This document shows, piece after piece, positions 51,599-61,759 of a stretch of DNA of 64,000 nucleotides. Under the pieces are notes generated by a model that made no database searches, was not told the DNA's origin, and worked only from the letters and a program-made list of their open reading frames with translations. Location of the stretch: NCBI GenBank assembly GCA_016841945.1, contig JAENYC010000002.1, positions 36,275 through 100,274 of the forward strand. The letters are read 5' to 3'. The position numbers and the translations under genes were made by a program. How positions within the stretch are numbered: position 1 is the first letter of the stretch; each line of letters begins with the position of its first letter. Source of the DNA: Haloplasma contractile. Its GTDB lineage: Bacteria; Bacillota_I; Bacilli_A; Haloplasmatales; Haloplasmataceae.

Positions 51599-52486
51599 AT
51601 GAAATATTATGATAAACAAGATAAAGTTTTTAATACGATTGTGAACGTGATTTTAGTTATTTTTACTTTAGTCATGTTATATCCATTAATTTATATTGTT
51701 TCAAATTCAATCAGTATAGCCAGTGAGGTATATAAAGGTTCTGTTTGGTTATTACCAAAAAAGATATCTTTTGATGCTTATCAACATGTATTTAACAATA
51801 AATATATCTTAACTGGTTATAAAAACACCATCGTTTATACCTTAATCGGAACAATAATTAGTTTAATTTTTACAATTTCTGCTGCTTATCCATTATCACG
51901 TAAAGACCTTAAGCATCGGAAAATAATTGTGATTATCTTTGTTGTGACGATGTTTGTTAATGGTGGCTTAATACCGACTTATTTAGTTGTTAGTAATTTA
52001 GGATTGGTCAATACCATGTTCGGTTTTATACTTCCTGGCGCACTTTCTGTTTGGAATGTTATGGTTGTTAGAACCTATATGCGTGAAGCCATACCATGGG
52101 AATTACAAGAAGCAGCAATGATAGATGGATGTTCTGATTTTAAGATTTTATTTAAGATTGTCTTGCCATTATGTAAACCCATTATTGCGATTATGGTTTT
52201 ATTCTATGCAGTGGGATATTGGAATTCCTATTTTAATGCCTTAATTTATTTAAATGATAAAGAATTATATCCACTTCAAATGATATTAAGTGATATTTTA
52301 ATCTCATCTGATGTAGGTGATATGGTTGGTGGTGGCATACAGCCAGGGATGGCAGAGCAGGCCATGCTTGTTGAATCCTTAAAATATGCAACCATCGTGG
52401 TGTCAAGTGCACCAATGTTGATATTATATCCATTCATCCAAAAATATTTTGTTAAAGGGATGATGGTAGGCAGTATTAAAGGATAA
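51599..52486 (+). CDS. ABC sugar permease, LplC/YtcP type
   Basis: A 295-residue permease with six hydrophobic segments; EAA loop ELQEAAMIDGCSDFKILFKIVLP; C-terminus FIQKYFVKGMMVGSIKG is typical. ATG 51599 is preferred on alignment with YtcP starts (KYYDKQDKVFN); a GTG at 51590 is possible. It completes the heterodimeric channel of the Lpl-type importer for large oligosaccharides. Confidence 0.88.
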   Translation: MKYYDKQDKVFNTIVNVILVIFTLVMLYPLIYIVSNSISIASEVYKGSVWLLPKKISFDAYQHVFNNKYILTGYKNTIVYTLIGTIISLIFTISAAYPLSRKDLKHRKIIVIIFVVTMFVNGGLIPTYLVVSNLGLVNTMFGFILPGALSVWNVMVVRTYMREAIPWELQEAAMIDGCSDFKILFKIVLPLCKPIIAIMVLFYAVGYWNSYFNALIYLNDKELYPLQMILSDILISSDVGDMVGGGIQPGMAEQAMLVESLKYATIVVSSAPMLILYPFIQKYFVKGMMVGSIKG

Positions 52487-52501
52487 GAGAGGAGACGTTG
52501 T

Positions 52502-54067
52502 ATGAAGAAAAGATTATTAACACAACTATTTATCATTGTATTGATTTTATTAACAGGTTGTAAAAAGAAAGAAGCTGATTATGACCCTAATAATTTTAAT
52601 CCAACGGGATACCCAATTGTTAAAGAGAAGATTACTTTGAAGTTTTTTGCACCATTACATCCATTACATACATCTGATGGTTATAATGCGATGCGTTTAT
52701 TTGAGGAGATGGAAAAAATAACCAACATTCATATCGATTGGGTTTATGGACCAACGCAAACATATGCAGAAAAAAGAGCAATCGAATGGCAAAATAAAGA
52801 CAGACCCGATGCGTTCTTTTTGTGGAATACAACAGAAGAACAAATCAAATATGGTCCTAATGGCACATTAAGACCTTTAAATGATTTAATTAATGAATAT
52901 GCACCTCATTATAAACAACTATTAGAAGAAGACCCAGAACTGGTTAAAATTGCCACTTTATCAGATGGAAAGATGTATTCTACTGTTGTTATTAATGATG
53001 TACCAAGAGATCAAACATTTAAACAATACATAAACAAAACATGGCTTGATAATTTAGGGTTAGAAATGCCAACAACGGTTGAGGCTTATTATGATGTCCT
53101 AAAAGCTTTTAAAAATGATGATCCGAACCAAAATGGACTTCCTGATGAAATACCATTGTCATCAAGTAAATTATATCAAACGAGAAATTTCTTAATGAGT
53201 GCTTTTGGATACGTCAGTACTGGTGTAGAAGCAGTTGATGATGAAGTGATATTTGTTCCACAAACAGGGAATTATCGAGCTTATCTATCGTATGTACATC
53301 GCTTATATGATGAAGGTTTACTTGATAATAATACATTCACAATGGATCAGAGAAATTTAAGTGCTAAAGGCTCTTTAGTGGGAAGCTTTGATGGAGCAGC
53401 AGCTTATTTAGTTGTTGGTGAAGAAAATGATAGCGACTATGTCGCGATACCACCACTAACAAGTGAAATAAATGATGATAAAATGTGGCTAGGATTTAAT
53501 ACGAAAAGTCCATCAGGCCTTATTATCCCAATGTCAACGCCTTATTATAGAGAAATTGTCAGATGGATTGACTTCCTTTATTCTGAGAAAGGAAATAAGT
53601 TACAAGCCTTCGGAAAAGAAGGTGTTGATTGGCAGTGGGATAATGAAGAACATACATCTTGGACATTTAATGTACCAGATGATGTGAATCCAGAACAATA
53701 CAGAGGAACATTAACTCCATCTGTCGGATTAGGTTCTATTGCTTATTGGAGTAAGGATTTCGTATTAAAAGAAAATAATCCGCTCATCGAGCGAATTAAT
53801 GAAAATGTAGAAAATGCACACTATATGGACTATTTAAAAGTACCCTATCCACCAGTTATTTTTACACCAGAAGAAAATACACGCCTTGCGATTATTAAAA
53901 CGGATTTAGATATTTATATGCAAGTCTTTGAGGAAAAAGTCATCACCGGTGCGTTAAACTTAACGGATGCTGAGTGGAATGAACATCTAGACAATTTATC
54001 TCAATTAAAAGTCAATGAATTTATAAGCATTCATCAAGATGCACTAGATAGATATTTAAATAAATAA
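52502..54067 (+). CDS. ABC substrate-binding lipoprotein, LplA type
   Basis: A 521-residue lipoprotein (lipobox LLTGC) with the LplA-like large binding fold: ITLKFFAPLHPLHTSDGYNAMRLFEEMEK, KDRPDAFFLWNTTEEQ, DDPNQNGLPDEIPLSSSK and a WIDFLYSEKGNKLQAFGKEGVDWQW block that is usual near the C-terminus. The DPNQNGLPDE loop is the calcium-binding-like site common in this group. RBS GAGAGGAG. Ligand likely an oligosaccharide released by the extracellular enzymes that follow. Confidence 0.88.
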   Translation: MKKRLLTQLFIIVLILLTGCKKKEADYDPNNFNPTGYPIVKEKITLKFFAPLHPLHTSDGYNAMRLFEEMEKITNIHIDWVYGPTQTYAEKRAIEWQNKDRPDAFFLWNTTEEQIKYGPNGTLRPLNDLINEYAPHYKQLLEEDPELVKIATLSDGKMYSTVVINDVPRDQTFKQYINKTWLDNLGLEMPTTVEAYYDVLKAFKNDDPNQNGLPDEIPLSSSKLYQTRNFLMSAFGYVSTGVEAVDDEVIFVPQTGNYRAYLSYVHRLYDEGLLDNNTFTMDQRNLSAKGSLVGSFDGAAAYLVVGEENDSDYVAIPPLTSEINDDKMWLGFNTKSPSGLIIPMSTPYYREIVRWIDFLYSEKGNKLQAFGKEGVDWQWDNEEHTSWTFNVPDDVNPEQYRGTLTPSVGLGSIAYWSKDFVLKENNPLIERINENVENAHYMDYLKVPYPPVIFTPEENTRLAIIKTDLDIYMQVFEEKVITGALNLTDAEWNEHLDNLSQLKVNEFISIHQDALDRYLNK

Positions 54068-54081
54068 CAAAGGATGAGTTT

Positions 54082-56733
54082 ATGAGGAAAAAAAAGATGA
54101 TTTTATTTGGACTATTAACAGTAATTGGAGCATCCTTCATTTTAGGAGTAAAATATATGTTTTCTAATCAAAATAAAAATCTTCAAAAAATGCATTTCGT
54201 TAATCAATTAGCCAATTCTTATTATGCTTTGTCAAATATGAATCAGGAGGTATTAGATGAACCAGGTTTATCTAATCCATGGAATGTGGGGGTTAACGAA
54301 GATGATTTATATCATGAAGAAAAGTACACTGTACCTGATGATATTGCACATACGATAAACGCTGCTAGTTATGGTGTAAATGGAACCGACCAACTTGATG
54401 ATACCCTAGCAATGATAGATATTATTGATGAAGTTAGAAAATATCAAGGAGAGCCAACTCATATTATCTTGCCTTCAGGTGACTTAGATTTTATTGAAGG
54501 CATGAATTATGTGAATCGTGATTATGGTCTTGACTTTAGTAATTTAAAAAATGTTTATATTACAGGAGATAACACCAATTTATATTTTCATGGTGAAATA
54601 AAGGGAGTCTTATTAAAAAATAGCGAGAATGTATTAATTAGTGGTGTGAATATCGATTATGGAAGACCGCCATTTTCAGTCGGAAGAATCATTGAAAATG
54701 ATGGACAAACCTTTAAAGTAAAAGTAAATGAAGGATATCCTGTTGATGAGCATACACAAATTAAAGCATTTTTAGAATATGATAAAAATGCATTTATTCC
54801 TAGAGTAAAAGGTAATGATATTTATGGTGATGTATCACAGGTCAATTATTTGGGTGGTCAAACGCTACAAATCAAATTTAATTCAAAATACAGTATTGCA
54901 CCAAAAGATACATTGGTTGTCTTAAGACATTATATTTATGAGTATGATACTTTCATGATTGAAAATAGTAAGAATATTCATTTTGAAAATATTAATATTT
55001 ATTCGGCACCAGGCATGGGGGTTCGTGCGTATTCGAGTGAAAATCTTTATTTCAACCGATTTAATACCCTATTAAAACCGAATACGGACCGTCTCATGAC
55101 TGTAACAGCTGATTCTCTTCATTTTATTGATTGCACAGGAGATATCATTGTCACAAATTCTATTTATGAAAATAGTGGTGATGATGCACTCAATGTCCAT
55201 AGTATGTATCTAGAAATTAATAAAATTGAGCGTAATAATAACGTGATATTTGCTGCTAATCCACGAGGTTATAACTTTTCTCCTGATATCGGAGATACAT
55301 TAGAAATAAATGATGAGCATGATCTAACCTTGCTTCAATCTGTTACAGTAACAGATGTTGAAACAGTAGAAAATGGTTTTAAAATTACAGTTGCAGAAAC
55401 TTTAAATCAAAGTATCGATTTAAAAAATGTCGTCGGTAATGCGACGAGAACTGCGAAATTAGAATTTAAAAATAATTTAGTAAGAAATAAACGATGTCGA
55501 GGAATCTTGATTCAAACCCGTTATGCTTTAGTTGAAAATAATACATTCGCCAACTTATCGGATGCTGGAATTTTAGTGACAGCGGATTCGAATAATTGGT
55601 ATGAATCAATCACATCAAGTAATGTGACGATAAGAAACAATAAGTTTCTAAAAAATAATTATGGCCAAGGTGGTTCACAAGGTGATATTACTATCCAAAG
55701 TTTTGGAGAGAACTATAATTTAGCCGCAATCGGTGTTCAAAAACATTTTACGATTGAAAATAATTTTATCGCTAATTCAGCCAATGCTGGCATAGCCATT
55801 AATTCTGTTGAAGATATTATCTTAAAAAATAATTTAATCTTTAATGTGGGCGTATTACCTAAGACATCTCTTTATAATTCTGGAATTTTTATATCAAATT
55901 CCAAAGACATCAAATTAGATAAAAATGATGTGATGAATAATAGTAGTAATAAATTTAAATCTATCAATATTGGACCTTCAGTTAATATAGACACTATTCA
56001 ACTAACGCATAATTTAGGTTTTAGCGAAAGAGACCTTACAGGAGAAATTGTTAATATCTTAACAGAAGTTGATAAATCAAATAACCCTACGATTAGTATA
56101 TATGATAATAGCCTAGATGATTGGAATCAAATTGGAACTGATTTAGAAATCAAAGGAATTACCGATGTTGATCAAAATCAACTTGACTTTAATGACAGTG
56201 ATTTTAAGGTCAATCATTTGAAAATGACTTATGATGATACTGGTATCTATTTTTCATATGACATCACGGATGATGAGTTAGTCTGGATATCTGGACAATA
56301 TTGGAATGGTGATGGAGTTGAATTGTTTATGACAACCGAAACAGAAAGTCAAGACCCGACCAATGTGGTTAAATTAACGAATTCATCTTGTCTACAACTC
56401 TTTATGGGTCCTGCTTTAACTGGAGGAAATCAGGTGATTGATGTAAGAACATCCGAAGCGATTATTGAACATAAAAAAGATATTAAAATGAATTTCTATT
56501 TAAAGCCAGATGGAAGTGGTTATATCGGCGAAGGATTCATTCCATTTACTGTAATCCCTGATGTTAAAAATGCGATTGATGCTGGTGATGAAATCAGTTT
56601 TGTACTTAATTTCTCTGATGCTGATTCTACTGGTGTAAGAGTACAATACGCAACAACTACACATCCAGTTGAATACAACAAATTCGTGCCTTTACGCATG
56701 TCAAAAGTAAAATTTGTAGAGGAGGAAGAATAA
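54082..56733 (+). CDS. Exported right-handed beta-helix protein, GH110-like, with C-terminal CBM9-like domain
   Basis: An 883-residue protein with an N-terminal signal anchor (residues 5-28). Residues about 85-650 form a parallel beta-helix: short repeats such as NVYITGDNTNLYFHGEIKG, NIHFENINIYSAPGMGVRAY, IVTNSIYENSGDDALNVHS, TFANLSDAGILVTAD. The opening INAASYGVNGTDQLDDTL and the SGDDALNVHS motif (paired Asp) match GH110 alpha-1,3-galactosidases and related helices. Residues about 680-883 look like a CBM9/DOMON domain (HLKMTYDDTGIYFSYDI, WNGDGVELFMTTE). With the GH4 enzyme it suggests alpha-galactose substrates. GH110 assignment is moderate; a polysaccharide lyase is the alternative. Confidence 0.65.
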   Translation: MRKKKMILFGLLTVIGASFILGVKYMFSNQNKNLQKMHFVNQLANSYYALSNMNQEVLDEPGLSNPWNVGVNEDDLYHEEKYTVPDDIAHTINAASYGVNGTDQLDDTLAMIDIIDEVRKYQGEPTHIILPSGDLDFIEGMNYVNRDYGLDFSNLKNVYITGDNTNLYFHGEIKGVLLKNSENVLISGVNIDYGRPPFSVGRIIENDGQTFKVKVNEGYPVDEHTQIKAFLEYDKNAFIPRVKGNDIYGDVSQVNYLGGQTLQIKFNSKYSIAPKDTLVVLRHYIYEYDTFMIENSKNIHFENINIYSAPGMGVRAYSSENLYFNRFNTLLKPNTDRLMTVTADSLHFIDCTGDIIVTNSIYENSGDDALNVHSMYLEINKIERNNNVIFAANPRGYNFSPDIGDTLEINDEHDLTLLQSVTVTDVETVENGFKITVAETLNQSIDLKNVVGNATRTAKLEFKNNLVRNKRCRGILIQTRYALVENNTFANLSDAGILVTADSNNWYESITSSNVTIRNNKFLKNNYGQGGSQGDITIQSFGENYNLAAIGVQKHFTIENNFIANSANAGIAINSVEDIILKNNLIFNVGVLPKTSLYNSGIFISNSKDIKLDKNDVMNNSSNKFKSINIGPSVNIDTIQLTHNLGFSERDLTGEIVNILTEVDKSNNPTISIYDNSLDDWNQIGTDLEIKGITDVDQNQLDFNDSDFKVNHLKMTYDDTGIYFSYDITDDELVWISGQYWNGDGVELFMTTETESQDPTNVVKLTNSSCLQLFMGPALTGGNQVIDVRTSEAIIEHKKDIKMNFYLKPDGSGYIGEGFIPFTVIPDVKNAIDAGDEISFVLNFSDADSTGVRVQYATTTHPVEYNKFVPLRMSKVKFVEEEE

Positions 56734-56734
56734 G

Positions 56735-58732
56735 ATGACTAAGACAAAATTTGTAACCTATCTTTCTCTATGTTTAGCACTTCTAACGATAACGAGTTGT
56801 TCCAAAAAAACAAAAACAACAGAAGAAGAAACAACAACGACATATGAACAAACTACAACAACAGAAAACACAACTATAGATATTCCAACTATCGCAGATT
56901 TACAAGATGATCCACTCACAAGAGGTATCTATCATGATATCCCAAATCAAAATCGAGTACCATTAGATTCTGAATGGGCAAAAGTATTAGAAAGAAAAAC
57001 ACCACTTGAAGTAGGGGAAACATACACAGAGACATTTGATAATGGATATTTTGATACACGATTTTTCCCTAGTGCGATTGATGAGTCAGTTGATATCGAA
57101 ATAACAGATGATATTCAATATTCCATTGACGAGAAAAGTTTAGTGATGATCTCACCAGGTAATTATGATGGGATAATGCTTAGTGGGATGAAATTTATAA
57201 CTGGCGGTACATATACCGTGTCATTTGATTATAAAATTGTTCAAGCTTCTAATGATTTCTTTTTACAGTTTAGATCCTTTACAGGAGGTGAAAGTTCAGA
57301 TAAATTCACTGTAATATCAGGACCTGATGGAAAAACAGGAACCATTAATAAAACATTTAATTTAGATAATTATCCAGATTATCAACTGATGATATTCCCA
57401 AGAAATAATCCAGGTACTTTGGTTATCGATAATCTTACTGTAACAAGACTAAATACACGACCGATGGTTTTAGGGGGAGAAATACAAGGAGATTTAGAGG
57501 TTGGTTCAACCTTGCAATACGATTATACTTATTTTGATATTGATAAAGATGAAGAAAGCACATCAGATGTAAGATGGTTTACTGCTCTTAATAAACAGGG
57601 ATTAAATAAAACAATTCTCTCTAATGCGGATCATTCATTAGTAGTAACAAATGATTTAAACGGAAAATATGTGGGGGTTGAAATAATACCAAAATCCGTG
57701 GGGGATGATGAACAAAGTGTTGGGAATGTCTTCTATATTTATTCTAAAACTCCTATCGGAGGTATATCTAACAGTATAACAGATACTATCAATTTAACTG
57801 TTAATGAGAGTTTCTTAGAAGATTTTGAACAAGATACAAATGTTTCACACAATATATTCTTTACACCTAATAGTGGTGTTAAAGCCTATATTACAGATAA
57901 TCAATCATATGTCATTGATGGCGATAAATCGTTATATATTGATTCTCCAGGTCAATATTTTGGAGTTGACTTTTCTGGTATTAAGTTTGTAGAAAATGCA
58001 ACATATAATATTTCCTTTGATTACCGTTTTATTGAAAAGCCAGATAATCTGTATATTCAATTAAGAACACCTGTGGGATGGACTCCACATGATAAATTTA
58101 CACAAATTGATATGAGTGGTGTTACCGTTAGTGAGGATTATACATTCAATTATAAATTTAGTTTAGATGATTTTAATGATTACTTCTTCATGATGTTTAC
58201 CAGTTCAAAAGGTGGAAAGTTTATCATTGATAATTTAAAGATTACTCGATTAGATGAAACAAGTATACCGATAATTGATAGAGAGTTAAATGTTGGAGAA
58301 TCAATTTATGAAACCTTTGATGATGTATCGAACACGTATTTAGGAATAGATAATTCGCAGACACCTAATTCAAGAATCACAAATGAAGAGGGATATGTAA
58401 TTGATGGAAGATCTTTATATATAGAAAGTGAAGGTGACTATAAATGTTTATTTATTCACCGAGGATTAATTTATTCACCAAATGCGACATATAAAGTAAG
58501 TTTTGATTATAAGATATTATCCTTTGTTGATACGATTTATTTTCAATTTAATAACGGCCAAACTGTATTTCACCAATTTGGAACAGCACAAGAAATTGGA
58601 CAAGTACATCAATTTGAAGAAACGTTTATATTAGGAAGTAATATCAATTATGTTATTCAAATTTTCCCAGGTGCTTCATTAGGTGATACCAAATTAATTA
58701 TAGATAATATAAGAATTGAGAGAGTTTCTTAA
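56735..58732 (+). CDS. Surface lipoprotein with three glycan-binding-like modules and an Ig-like insert
   Basis: A 665-residue lipoprotein (lipobox TITSC) followed by a Thr-rich linker (TTTTYEQTTTTENTT). Three related modules of about 150 residues (about 90-240, 350-505, 510-664) share G-E-x-Y/I-x-E-T/D-F-D, SLYIESxG, ATYxVSFDYK and F-P-x-x-x-x-x-x-L-I-I-D-N-L-x-x-x-R, a jelly-roll pattern like family CBM modules. Between modules 1 and 2 lies an Ig-like domain (LEVGSTLQYDYTYFD). No catalytic domain is seen. RBS AGAGGAGGAA. Likely a sugar-capture protein feeding the LplABC importer. Confidence 0.7.
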   Translation: MTKTKFVTYLSLCLALLTITSCSKKTKTTEEETTTTYEQTTTTENTTIDIPTIADLQDDPLTRGIYHDIPNQNRVPLDSEWAKVLERKTPLEVGETYTETFDNGYFDTRFFPSAIDESVDIEITDDIQYSIDEKSLVMISPGNYDGIMLSGMKFITGGTYTVSFDYKIVQASNDFFLQFRSFTGGESSDKFTVISGPDGKTGTINKTFNLDNYPDYQLMIFPRNNPGTLVIDNLTVTRLNTRPMVLGGEIQGDLEVGSTLQYDYTYFDIDKDEESTSDVRWFTALNKQGLNKTILSNADHSLVVTNDLNGKYVGVEIIPKSVGDDEQSVGNVFYIYSKTPIGGISNSITDTINLTVNESFLEDFEQDTNVSHNIFFTPNSGVKAYITDNQSYVIDGDKSLYIDSPGQYFGVDFSGIKFVENATYNISFDYRFIEKPDNLYIQLRTPVGWTPHDKFTQIDMSGVTVSEDYTFNYKFSLDDFNDYFFMMFTSSKGGKFIIDNLKITRLDETSIPIIDRELNVGESIYETFDDVSNTYLGIDNSQTPNSRITNEEGYVIDGRSLYIESEGDYKCLFIHRGLIYSPNATYKVSFDYKILSFVDTIYFQFNNGQTVFHQFGTAQEIGQVHQFEETFILGSNINYVIQIFPGASLGDTKLIIDNIRIERVS

Positions 58733-58748
58733 TAAAAAGGAGGAAAGT

Positions 58749-61460
58749 ATGAAAAAAATTTTATATGTATTTACAATCATTATAATGGTTTTTATGGTTA
58801 CATCTTGTAATGAAAATAATGATACAGACCAAGTGGCAAAAGTAAAAGAAGAATTATCGTTACCAAGTCAGGTGAGTGATGATCTAAACTTACCAAATCA
58901 TTTAGAGGGATATGATGTTTTAATTACTTGGTCATCTGATAATACGGATGTAATCAGTCATACAGGTGATTATACTCAGCCCTTACTACCAACTACAGTC
59001 GTTTTAACCGCTACATTAGAGCTAGGTGAAGTGACCGATACTAAAATTTTTAGTATTACAGCAGCGGGATATTCCAATCAACAATTAGTTGATACAGCAA
59101 AAAGCGAATTAACTTTAGATGTTACAGAGGTAGATGAAGATTTTACATTAGTTACACAAGGAAGTAATGATACAAACATCGAGTGGTCAAGTGATAAAGC
59201 AGAAATCACTATTAGTGATGGTTCTGCAATAGTAAATCGCCCAATGCTAGGTGAAGATAACGTAGTAGTCGTATTAACAGCAACGATTACTAAAGGTGAA
59301 GCAAGTGCAACGAAAACTTTTAATGTTGAAGTTCTAGCTTATGAACTTGATAGTATCACGTTTATAGAACCTACTAAATTGTTGTATGTTGAAGGAGAAA
59401 ATCTTGATGTTACTGGTGGAAAATTTATTTTAACATTGGATGATACATCAACAAAAGAGATCAGTTTAACAAACGATATGATTACTGGATTTGACTCAAG
59501 TCAAGCAGGTACAATTGAGTTAACGGCATCTTATTTAGAAAATGATTTTAAATTTAATGTAGAAATTGAAAAAGAAGTTAATCCTGTAGTTAATAAGGAA
59601 ATAAGCATTGGTGAAAGTATCGTAGAATCATTTGATGATAGATACAACCCACAATTAGGCTTCGATTTTAGTAAAACACCAAATTCTGAGATAACAGATG
59701 ATGAGAATAAAACGATTAATGGTCGCTCTTTATATATGGAAAGTGAAGGGAGTTTTAAGACAATCTTTATTCATGAAGGGATAACCTACACACCAAATGG
59801 AACTTATCGTATTTCATTTGATTATAAGTTAATCAGTCTAATCGATACAATTTATTTCCAACTTACAGATGGGGCAAATAGTACTATATATAAACAATTT
59901 GGTCTACAATCAGAAATAGGTATTGTTAAACAATTTGAATTTGAATTTCAAATTGAAGATAGTTCCGATTATCTAATCCAAATTTTCCCTGGGGCAGGGG
60001 TAGGGACAACTTCACTTATTATTGATAATTTTAAAATCGAACGTATTGAAAGACCAACAACGATTGTGACAGATGAACTAAATGTTGGTGATAGTTACAC
60101 AGAAACCTTTGGCGATAGCGATGAGCAAATATTTAATATTGATACAGCTCAAGTACCAAATAGCTCAATTACAACTGACACCGATAAAGTAATTGATGGT
60201 AAATCTCTATATTTAGAAAGTGATGGAAGTTATCATTGTGTATTCTTAGACAATACATTTACATACACACCTAACGCAACTTATCGTATTATTTTTGATT
60301 ACAAAGTCATTAGTTTAGTTGATACAATATATTTTCAATTAAACGGTGGTACAGAAGGAAATCTATTTGACGAATTTGGTTCACAAGATTCAATTGGAGA
60401 AGTAAAACAATTCAGTGGAACTTATACCCTTGGAAATACTTCTGATTATATTATTCAAATCTTTCCTGGTGGAGGACAAGGAACTACTGCAGTAATAATT
60501 GATAATGTTAAAATCGAGCGCATTGAAGTTGAGGAAAATAAAACTGTATCAGGTGAAATCGAAATAGGTGACTATGTGCATGAAAACTTTGGTGATTCAA
60601 ATAATCCGGTATTCACTCTTGATAATGAATCAGCTCCTAATTCAACCATAACTGATATTGAAGGTAATAATGTATTATATTTTGAGAGTGATGGTAATTT
60701 CTCTGGTATATATTTACTTAATACATTTAGTTATACAGCTAATGCAATTTATCGCATAACATTTGATTATAAAGTCACTAGTATAATGGATACAGTCTAT
60801 TTTCAATTAACCGGTGATGGCGATAATGTATTTGCTCAATTTGGTTCACCAGATACATTAAATCAATCAATACAGTTTGATGAAACTTTTACATTAGGAG
60901 ATTCAGCAAATTATATGATTCAAATCTTCCCAGGTGCAAGTCAAGGAACCACCTCTCTTTATATTGATAATATTAAGGTAGAACGCATTGAAGTTGAGGA
61001 AAACAAAACTGTATCAGGAGAAATCGAAATAGGCGACTATGTTTATGAAAGCTTTGGTGATTCAAATGATCCAGTATTCACTCTTGATAATGCACCAGCT
61101 CCTAATTCAACCATAACTGATATTGAAGGAAATAATGCATTATATTTTGAGAGTGATGGTAATTTCTCTGGTATATATTTACTTAATACATTTAGTTATA
61201 CAGCTAATGCAATTTATCGCATAACATTTGATTATAAAGTCACTAGTATAATGGATACAGTCTATTTTCAATTAACCGGTGATGGCGGTAATGTATTTGC
61301 CCAATTTGGTTCACCAGATACATTAAATCAATCAATACATTTTGATGAAACATTAACGATAGGAAATTCATCGAATTATATGATTCAAATCTTCCCTGGT
61401 GCTACTGAAGGAATTACTTCTGTCATACTTGATAATTTAACATTTGAAAGAGTAAGTTAA
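58749..61460 (+). CDS. Surface lipoprotein with Ig-like domains and four glycan-binding-like modules
   Basis: A 903-residue lipoprotein (lipobox VTSC). Two atrophied bacterial Ig domains (about 27-115 and 116-200; ITWSSDNTDVISHTGDYT, then a second IEWSSDKAEITISDG), a Big_3-like domain (about 203-280) and four copies of the same about 150-residue module found in the preceding gene (about 285-435, 437-590, 592-746, 747-902). Copies 3 and 4 are nearly identical in DNA. ATG 58749 follows AAAAAGGAGGAA; the TTG at 58716 lies within the previous gene. No enzymatic domain is visible. Confidence 0.75.
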   Translation: MKKILYVFTIIIMVFMVTSCNENNDTDQVAKVKEELSLPSQVSDDLNLPNHLEGYDVLITWSSDNTDVISHTGDYTQPLLPTTVVLTATLELGEVTDTKIFSITAAGYSNQQLVDTAKSELTLDVTEVDEDFTLVTQGSNDTNIEWSSDKAEITISDGSAIVNRPMLGEDNVVVVLTATITKGEASATKTFNVEVLAYELDSITFIEPTKLLYVEGENLDVTGGKFILTLDDTSTKEISLTNDMITGFDSSQAGTIELTASYLENDFKFNVEIEKEVNPVVNKEISIGESIVESFDDRYNPQLGFDFSKTPNSEITDDENKTINGRSLYMESEGSFKTIFIHEGITYTPNGTYRISFDYKLISLIDTIYFQLTDGANSTIYKQFGLQSEIGIVKQFEFEFQIEDSSDYLIQIFPGAGVGTTSLIIDNFKIERIERPTTIVTDELNVGDSYTETFGDSDEQIFNIDTAQVPNSSITTDTDKVIDGKSLYLESDGSYHCVFLDNTFTYTPNATYRIIFDYKVISLVDTIYFQLNGGTEGNLFDEFGSQDSIGEVKQFSGTYTLGNTSDYIIQIFPGGGQGTTAVIIDNVKIERIEVEENKTVSGEIEIGDYVHENFGDSNNPVFTLDNESAPNSTITDIEGNNVLYFESDGNFSGIYLLNTFSYTANAIYRITFDYKVTSIMDTVYFQLTGDGDNVFAQFGSPDTLNQSIQFDETFTLGDSANYMIQIFPGASQGTTSLYIDNIKVERIEVEENKTVSGEIEIGDYVYESFGDSNDPVFTLDNAPAPNSTITDIEGNNALYFESDGNFSGIYLLNTFSYTANAIYRITFDYKVTSIMDTVYFQLTGDGGNVFAQFGSPDTLNQSIHFDETLTIGNSSNYMIQIFPGATEGITSVILDNLTFERVS
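60522..61451 (+). repeat. Tandem 465-bp duplication of one module
   Basis: GTTGAGGAAAA starts at 60528 and again at 60993, exactly 465 bases (155 codons) later. The two copies share long identical runs (around 60690-60810 versus 61155-61275), with scattered third-position changes, so the copy is recent and in frame. Confidence 0.85.
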
Positions 61461-61507
61461 TAAATTATATAAGTCTTGATATAGTAGAATGAGTAATTCT
61501 AATTATA

Positions 61508-61700
61508 AAGCATTAAGGAGCAGTACGGATTCGTTTATCGTATACCAAGTGGTGGAACAAAAAATTTGTTAGGGATTTCTTATAAGGAATGGATACAAAT
61601 AATGAGAATGTACAATGACCTTATTAAAACTACAGAAGATATAGGACACCATTCCTCCTCTATATACTTACATTCACTGCTTCAAACAAAGATTAATTAA
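61508..61700 (+). pseudogene. Gene remnant of unknown family
   Basis: A frame without a start codon or RBS reads YGFVYRIPSGGTKNLLG and later EWIQIMRMYNDLIKTTEDIG, ending TAA near 61700. Its amino-acid composition looks like coding DNA, but I cannot identify it. It is followed directly by a terminator, which supports a once-active gene. Confidence 0.35.
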
Positions 61701-61708
61701 TTAGTGAT

Positions 61709-61759
61709 TAGTGACAATGTGGTTAAGGATATTAAATATCCACATTGTCCACTATTTTT
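61709..61759 (+). terminator. Long-stem terminator
   Basis: TAGTGACAATGTGG (61709-61722) pairs with CCACATTGTCCACTA (61740-61754) with one bulged C, and TTTTT follows. The apex carries another inverted repeat (GGATATTAAATATCC). It may end the glycan operon. Confidence 0.75.
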
